From NCBI RefSeq assembly GCF_001482285.1, contig NZ_LOEP01000012.1:1-56511 (forward strand): a stretch of DNA of 56,511 nucleotides, read 5' to 3'. The notes under the pieces were generated by a model. It was not told the DNA's origin, did not search any database, and saw only the letters and a program-made list of their open reading frames with translations. Made by a program: the position numbers and the translations under genes. Within the stretch, counting starts at the first letter, position 1, and each line of letters begins with the position of its first letter. Shown here in pieces: positions 52,393 to 56,511 of the stretch. This DNA comes from Haloferax sp. Q22 (lineage in GTDB: Archaea; Halobacteriota; Halobacteria; Halobacteriales; Haloferacaceae).

Positions 52393-52905
52393 ATGGAAGA
52401 AGATCTGGAGAGGAAATGGGATACGTTGAAAGAGGAATATCCCGAGGTATCAAAGATGATGCTTGGCTCTGTAGGCCTTGCTGAAAATGTCTATACGGAT
52501 TCATCGGTTTACAACGAGGAGAGGAGGACGCTACTGTTTTTCTTCGGTGACGAGTTTGACCAAGGCCGTGGAGAAGAACTGTTCCAAGAGTTCCAAGAGG
52601 CGAAGAGCGAGGACCTCCCGGAGGATTCAGAGCTGCTTGATGAAGAACAGTTCTACACTGCACTCGACGAATTGACAAAGGCGGGTTACATCTACAGGTG
52701 GAAAATGGATGACGGTGGCTACTACTATTTCGACGCAGAAGGCTGTGTACACGCCTTAGACGTCAAATCCGAGTCAGAAGGGATACCAATTGAGAAGCTG
52801 TACGAGGCGGAGGAACACAGCGATATTTGTATCGAAGGCGTGGTCAACGCCTTGATAGAGCATCCTCGCTACGAACTTACGTTAACTGAAGAGGATTCAG
52901 TTTAG
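52393..52905 (+). CDS. Hypothetical protein under the TTTAGG operator
   Basis: A 170-aa acidic protein. The N-terminal part is alpha/beta (LLFFFGDEF strand), followed by a helical region QFYTALDELTKAGYIYRWK that looks like a winged helix, then a small C-terminal helical end. It is preceded by the operator shared with the ArsR-like repressor and converges on that gene with a short overlap at 52897-52905. Function unknown; co-regulated with the repressor. Confidence 0.6.
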   Translation: MEEDLERKWDTLKEEYPEVSKMMLGSVGLAENVYTDSSVYNEERRTLLFFFGDEFDQGRGEELFQEFQEAKSEDLPEDSELLDEEQFYTALDELTKAGYIYRWKMDDGGYYYFDAEGCVHALDVKSESEGIPIEKLYEAEEHSDICIEGVVNALIEHPRYELTLTEEDSV

Positions 52906-53421
52906 GATATCCTCTATCTCGTCCCAGGCCTGTTCCCATTTCTTTGAGTGGATCTTCCGCTCCCAATCCTTCTCAGAGACAGGTACATCTTCATCATCCA
53001 CCTGCGACCGGACCTCATCAACAGCTTCCTGCACCTTTTCTTCCTCAACCCTGAGCTCATCTACAGCATCAACAAACGTCTCCTCATTCTCAAGTAGGAA
53101 CTCGACGAAAAACGTGCCGAACGGAGTCAAATCATACGTCTTCCCCGAATCCTCAGGCCTGTAAAGTAGCTCACAGTCGATTAGCTTTTCCAGATGGTCT
53201 TGCATTCCCCCGCGGGTGATATCAAGGAACTCAGCGATCTCGTTCAACGACTTATCCTCATATAAACCGAGTAGAAGCGCTAAACGAGCCTCGTGACCCA
53301 AGCCCTGAAACAGAGAGGCCACGGCCTCGAAATCTTCCTTGTTCCACTGCTCAGGCCTCATTGTCTCTAACGCTACGAGGAACTTCCTAAAAAGGCGTTT
53401 GGATACCTTTGTATCTTCCAT
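52897..53421 (-). CDS. ArsR-like winged-helix repressor
   Basis: A 174-aa protein from the ATG at 53419-53421; the open frame further upstream has no protein character. Residues 30-105 form an ArsR-type winged helix (HEARLALLLGLYEDKSLNEI, then FLDITRGGMQDHLEKLIDCE and the wing LYRPEDSGKTYDLT). A charged helical C-terminal tail may dimerise. The operator TTTAGG-N6-CCTAAA lies 20 bp upstream of its start, between a TATA-like box and the gene, so it very likely represses itself and the 170-aa gene. Confidence 0.7.
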   Translation of the reverse strand: MEDTKVSKRLFRKFLVALETMRPEQWNKEDFEAVASLFQGLGHEARLALLLGLYEDKSLNEIAEFLDITRGGMQDHLEKLIDCELLYRPEDSGKTYDLTPFGTFFVEFLLENEETFVDAVDELRVEEEKVQEAVDEVRSQVDDEDVPVSEKDWERKIHSKKWEQAWDEIEDILN

Positions 53422-53440
53422 TGGTTCTGTGAGTACCTTG

Positions 53441-53458
53441 TTTAGGGAAACACCTAAA
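53441..53458. promoter_or_regulatory. Operator TTTAGG-N6-CCTAAA
   Basis: A second copy of the inverted repeat, with a different spacer, lies in the divergent region between the ArsR-like gene and the gene at 53501. It could control both directions. Confidence 0.6.
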
Positions 53459-53500
53459 TCTGTGCAAGCATAAAGAGGTTGGTGAAGAGGTGAAAACAGT

Positions 53501-53824
53501 GTGAGCAACACAGTACTGATCGCTTCCATAATCGGAGGCACAATCGCGTCAGCATCCGCAATCAAAGGCCTTGAACGAGGAAGAGGCTGGATAGGACTGC
53601 TGTTCATCGCTGCAGCTGCAGTGACCGGAGGCCTGGTAGTAGGGCTGGGAGTGCTCGTCTTCAATCCAGAGATCAGCACGTTCAGCGTCTGCCTACAGTG
53701 TCCGGACGAGTCCTTGTTCAACACTCAGCCTGACACCCGGTTTGGCGAGGCCGTGTTCTCAAGTATCGGTGCAAGCCTGGGAGCAGGTCTGACAACGTAC
53801 TTCTTCGAACCAGATAACCAATGA
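53501..53824 (+). CDS. Small two-TM membrane protein
   Basis: A 107-aa protein from GTG with a Shine-Dalgarno (GAGGTG) just upstream. It has a short N-terminal hydrophobic segment (residues 4-20), a stronger one (30-55) and a weaker C-terminal one, with two cysteines (CLQC) outside. It overlaps the coiled-coil gene by 4 nt and leads the operon that ends in the CDC48-like ATPase. Function unknown. Confidence 0.6.
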   Translation: MSNTVLIASIIGGTIASASAIKGLERGRGWIGLLFIAAAAVTGGLVVGLGVLVFNPEISTFSVCLQCPDESLFNTQPDTRFGEAVFSSIGASLGAGLTTYFFEPDNQ

Positions 53825-54504
53825 ACCTGAGGAAATGGATGTTCAGCGATACAGAGGAACAGGTCAAGGAGCCTGTCGAGGTCGGAGGCCTTGAACTGGA
53901 TCCGGAGGGCGAGGTACTCGAGTCCGGGTTCGAACTCGATGAGTTCCAGGGAGACATCGAGGAGCGAGAAGAGTTCATCGACCAGCTGCAGAGAGATATC
54001 GACCGTCACCGGAAGAAGAAAGAACGGGCGGTTGAACGTGCGCGTGAGGCTGAAACCGGGTCTGAGAAAGAAGACTACATGGTTGAGGCGAAGGAGCACA
54101 AAGTCCTGAAGCAGAAGAAAAAGAAGGTTCTCAACCACCTGAGGAAGGAGAAGCTGATGCTGAAGAAGCTGAAGCTTCAGCACATGCAGGACAACGTCGG
54201 TTCCAGTCTCAACTCCGAACTGGATATCGATGTAGGCCAGCTCCCGACCAGCGATATCGAATCCGCTATCGAGGAAAGCGGTGACGACCTTCTCGAAAGC
54301 CGGGATAGCATCCAAGATCTCGAGGACTCACTGGAGCTCGCAGACAGTGAAGCAGCAGGCCTCGATCTCAGCGATATAGAAGAAGAGGTCGAGGACGACG
54401 TCGACAGTAACGAGGAAACCCAGCTGGAAGACCGGAGCTTGGAGACCGAGGAGGAGATCGACCAGGCGATAGAAGAAGAGCTTCAGAAACTGGAGGACCT
54501 ATGA
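53821..54504 (+). CDS. Coiled-coil ESCRT/Snf7-like scaffold candidate
   Basis: A 227-aa protein: acidic N-terminus, a basic two-helix coiled coil at about residues 35-125 (QRDIDRHRKKKERAVERARE, then KKKKVLNHLRKEKLMLKKLK), and an acidic C-terminal tail of about 75 residues. It overlaps both neighbours by 4 nt and is next to a CDC48/Vps4-like ATPase. A charged helical hairpin with an acidic tail beside an AAA ATPase recalls ESCRT-III/Vps4 pairs, but this is architecture only; it may be an unrelated ATPase adaptor. Confidence 0.55.
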   Translation: MNLRKWMFSDTEEQVKEPVEVGGLELDPEGEVLESGFELDEFQGDIEEREEFIDQLQRDIDRHRKKKERAVERAREAETGSEKEDYMVEAKEHKVLKQKKKKVLNHLRKEKLMLKKLKLQHMQDNVGSSLNSELDIDVGQLPTSDIESAIEESGDDLLESRDSIQDLEDSLELADSEAAGLDLSDIEEEVEDDVDSNEETQLEDRSLETEEEIDQAIEEELQKLEDL

Positions 54505-55646
54505 CGGGGAAAAGAAAGCCTCTGGAGAAGAAATTCCTTGAAAAATTCAAGGACTTCGTCCGGAAGGCAGAGGAAGCAGATACTGTACAGAAGACCGAGG
54601 AGAACCTAGTGAAGGCTGCTGTACAGGCAGAGTACCTGGCCGATCAGAAGAGCGGAGAGAAAGCTGAGAAATGGCAGAAGCTGGCTGACAAGTCCAGGCA
54701 AAAAATCCAGAGAACAGATAGCTCCGATGGGATATCGACTAACGTAAAAACAGCTCAGAGCAGCGGCAGAAAGCAAGGAGAACGGAGCCGAAGGGGAAAC
54801 AGTCGAAACAGGGAAGAAATCTCGAACGAAGGACCAGTGCAGTTCCGGGAACCCCCCGAATTGACCTTTGATGACGTCGGCGGGATGAAAGAATTGATCG
54901 CCACCTTCAACGACAGCGTCATCAACCAGATCGGTGACTCTCCGTACAGAGAACCGTTAGGAGTCTCACCGACGAATGGAGTTCTCCTACACGGACCACC
55001 AGGAACAGGGAAGACGTACATCTCCAAAGCAGTAGCCGGCGAGCTCGGATACAACTATGCGAACGTGAAGGCCAGCGACTTGTTCAGCCGGTTCGTTGGA
55101 GAGACAGAGAAGAACGTCGACGCACTGTTCCAGCAAATCGAAGAGAACCAGCCCTGCCTCGTCTTCATCGACGAACTGGAATCAATCGCCTCAAGCAGGC
55201 AATCACTGGCCGACACAAACGGATCACAGGCCTATACACAGGCAGTATCGCAGCTGCTTCAAGGCCTTCAAGACTTGCAGGGTACAGATGCCGTTGTAAT
55301 CGCGGCTACTAACATGCTTGATTCTGTTGACGGCGCTATCAGGAGGAGCGGCAGATTCGATGAGAAGATAGAGGTTCCGCCTCCCGACAAAGAAGCACGT
55401 CAAGAAATCCTGCAGATCCATCTCCGGGAGAAGGAGACAGAAGGCAGCTTCAACTGGGAGAAACTCGGGGAGGAGACTAAGGGGTTCACCGCTGCTGACC
55501 TGAAAAAATGTGTTGAGGACGCCGCTCAACAGGCACATATCGATTCCTTGGAGAAAGAGAGTCTTCAGCCGGTGAACCCAGACCACCTTCGAACTGCTAT
55601 AGAAGAAACGGAACCCAGTCTAAAGCACTGGAACAGCAGCGGATAA
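54501..55646 (+). CDS. CDC48/Vps4-type AAA ATPase
   Basis: A 381-aa protein. Residues 1-110 are basic and helical, like an N-terminal substrate-binding (MIT-like) region. One AAA domain follows: VGGMKELI box, Walker A GPPGTGKT near 165-172, Walker B CLVFIDELES near 220-229, sensor 1 AATN, and the arginine finger pair in RRSGRFDEKIEVPPPDK. With one AAA ring and a helical N-terminus it is closer in layout to Vps4/katanin or proteasomal ATPases than to full two-ring CDC48. It remodels protein complexes using ATP. The last of the 53.5-55.6 kb operon. Confidence 0.85.
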   Translation: MTGKRKPLEKKFLEKFKDFVRKAEEADTVQKTEENLVKAAVQAEYLADQKSGEKAEKWQKLADKSRQKIQRTDSSDGISTNVKTAQSSGRKQGERSRRGNSRNREEISNEGPVQFREPPELTFDDVGGMKELIATFNDSVINQIGDSPYREPLGVSPTNGVLLHGPPGTGKTYISKAVAGELGYNYANVKASDLFSRFVGETEKNVDALFQQIEENQPCLVFIDELESIASSRQSLADTNGSQAYTQAVSQLLQGLQDLQGTDAVVIAATNMLDSVDGAIRRSGRFDEKIEVPPPDKEARQEILQIHLREKETEGSFNWEKLGEETKGFTAADLKKCVEDAAQQAHIDSLEKESLQPVNPDHLRTAIEETEPSLKHWNSSG

Positions 55647-55668
55647 CGGAAATTCCCATAGATAAACT

Positions 55669-55968
55669 ATGAGACAGAATGAACTTCCCGACGATCCTGA
55701 AGAACTGGCAAAGAAAATCGGAGAAATCCAGGAAGACGCTGCAGAGAACGGTGAACCGGACAGGTTCGAGCAACTGGTAGACCGATACGAGAACCTGAAA
55801 GACCGCCGTGAAAACGCGATGGATCAGATGGGGCTCGAAAGCAGCAGTAGTGATGATGACGGAAGCAGTGTCGACAGCTTCGAAGAGTTAGAGCAACAGG
55901 CAGAAGAGCTCTCCCAGAGGTCCGACGATGCGATGAGTCAGCTAGGCCTCGGAGACGACGAAGACTGA
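55669..55968 (+). CDS. Small acidic helical protein
   Basis: A 99-aa protein with two helical segments: residues 8-60 (DDPEELAKKIGEIQEDAAEN, then FEQLVDRYENLKDRRENAMD) and 70-95, joined by a Ser/Asp linker. The repeat-like DQMGLESS and SQLGLGDD ends suggest a duplicated short motif, possibly for docking to the AAA ATPase upstream. Function unknown. Confidence 0.55.
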   Translation: MRQNELPDDPEELAKKIGEIQEDAAENGEPDRFEQLVDRYENLKDRRENAMDQMGLESSSSDDDGSSVDSFEELEQQAEELSQRSDDAMSQLGLGDDED

Positions 55969-55979
55969 AACCACAGATT

Positions 55980-56438
55980 ATGACAAGAGCAAGTTTCTCA
56001 ATAGAAAAGTTGGAAGATGCCGTCGACCCCAGCTCTGTAGCCAAAAGAGCTGTAGAAATCGTAGAACAGACAGAAGAAAGCGTCTTCAAAGAAGCCTGCT
56101 CCCTGCATCAGTACTGTTCAACGGAGATCGAGTATGAGGCGTTCAATGACTTCAGACATGCAGAAGAAGTCTTAGAAACAAAGTCGGGAGACTGTACAGA
56201 CCAGTCTATACTCCTTTCCTCGATGCTTTTGTCACGAGGGATACCCGTGCGTTTCGTCCAAGTCCAAGACCACATTTTCCCAGAAGCATTGCTCAAGACC
56301 TCTCCCGGAAACATTAGCGAGAGAAAGGTCCAACGTCTCTACAACATATCCCGTGATACAGAGGTATGGATTCTGGGGGATCGTAACCGTCACGACAGCC
56401 TTGACGACATAGGCTACTGGTCATTGGTCTTTAGCTAA
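55980..56438 (+). CDS. Transglutaminase-like protein
   Basis: A 152-aa cytosolic protein with the transglutaminase/protease core: Cys in KSGDCTDQSILLSSML (about residue 70) followed by RGIPVRFVQVQDHIFPEAL, where His (about 97) is in the right place for the catalytic dyad, and a later aromatic-aspartate strand (VWILGD). Such domains act as peptidases or cross-linkers. It is compact, without signal peptide. It overlaps the 3' end of a convergent gene by 4 bp. Confidence 0.6.
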   Translation: MTRASFSIEKLEDAVDPSSVAKRAVEIVEQTEESVFKEACSLHQYCSTEIEYEAFNDFRHAEEVLETKSGDCTDQSILLSSMLLSRGIPVRFVQVQDHIFPEALLKTSPGNISERKVQRLYNISRDTEVWILGDRNRHDSLDDIGYWSLVFS

Positions 56439-56511
56439 GCCTCAGCAGTCGGTTGGATGGTGGTAGCGAGCTGTTCTCGAAGGATCGGTCGTTGCTTGTG
56501 GATCTTCTGAG
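56435..56511 (-). CDS. Partial gene running off the right edge
   Basis: The last 24 codons of a minus-strand gene (KIHKQRPILREQLATTIQPT, then AEA and a stop) enter from the window edge. Codon pattern and the 4-bp convergent overlap support it. Too little is visible to name it. Confidence 0.4.
   Translation of the reverse strand, partial: QKIHKQRPILREQLATTIQPTAEA

Noticed and set aside
53422-53724. 100-codon N-terminal extension of the ArsR-like regulator
   Set aside because: It crosses the operator and overlaps the 107-aa plus-strand gene in antisense, with low-complexity Pro/Thr/Ala content.
1-56511. Shared CGAAGGATC near both window ends as a terminal repeat or att site
   Set aside because: Nine bases is too short and likely chance. 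No tRNA 3' end copy was found near either edge.
1-56511. CRISPR array or insertion sequence
   Set aside because: No regular short direct repeats with spacers and no transposase with terminal inverted repeats were seen.

Overview
The window reads as a mobile, probably integrative and conjugative-like, genetic element of a salt-adapted archaeon. Archaeal signs are leaderless genes with TATA boxes about 22-30 nt upstream, a TFB-like cyclin-fold factor, a tRNA-Tyr with the archaeal C1:G72 pair, a CDC48-type AAA ATPase and large secreted proteins with one C-terminal membrane anchor. Nearly all proteins are very acidic, which fits a salt-in halophile. A HalOD1-type protein and a DUF6610-like protein point to Halobacteria or their viruses. 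The moderate base composition and high lysine content would also fit Nanohaloarchaeota. I cannot decide between them.

Layout. 0-8.3 kb: small membrane and zinc-ribbon proteins and pairs of unknown genes. 8.4-13.4 kb: a 1682-aa glycine-rich surface protein. 13.4-17.8 kb: accessory genes including HalOD1 and a LAGLIDADG endonuclease that seems to have split a small gene. 17.8-18.7 kb: a tRNA/ncRNA block with tRNA-Tyr, a tRNA-like gene with an odd anticodon arm, a tRNA-sized cloverleaf and an unassigned structured stretch. 18.7-19.8 kb: a tyrosine integrase. 20.0-23.2 kb: a regulatory operon (winged-helix proteins, TFB-like factor) behind a triple palindromic operator. 23.2-29.6 kb: a polytopic membrane protein and two large surface proteins. 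29.6-31.3 kb: an HNH endonuclease apparently inserted at the 3' end of a membrane-anchored JAMM gene. 31.4-42.4 kb: a long minus-strand envelope module with an SD-led 344-aa surface protein, a 653-aa protein with the architecture of an archaeal fusexin (Fsx1), a HerA/VirB4-like ATPase and many small membrane or zinc proteins. 43.7-51.1 kb: a type IV secretion-like operon (VirB2-like, VirB6-like, VirB4, split VirD4/TraG-like coupling ATPase, winged helix). 51.1-56.5 kb: DUF6610, an ArsR-like repressor with a visible operator, coiled-coil proteins, a CDC48-like ATPase and a transglutaminase-like protein.

Together the genes suggest an element that integrates at or near a tRNA block, controls its own transcription with a TFB-like factor and a recurring promoter (GTTTTAAAAGYAGTA), and makes contact with other cells through giant adhesins, a T4SS-like apparatus and possibly a membrane fusogen. 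The strongest candidate for an unusual system is the fusexin-like gene beside HerA/VirB4-type ATPases. I saw no classical relaxase. A further oddity is a strong excess of the palindrome AGGCCT, about 70 copies by eye against roughly 14 expected.
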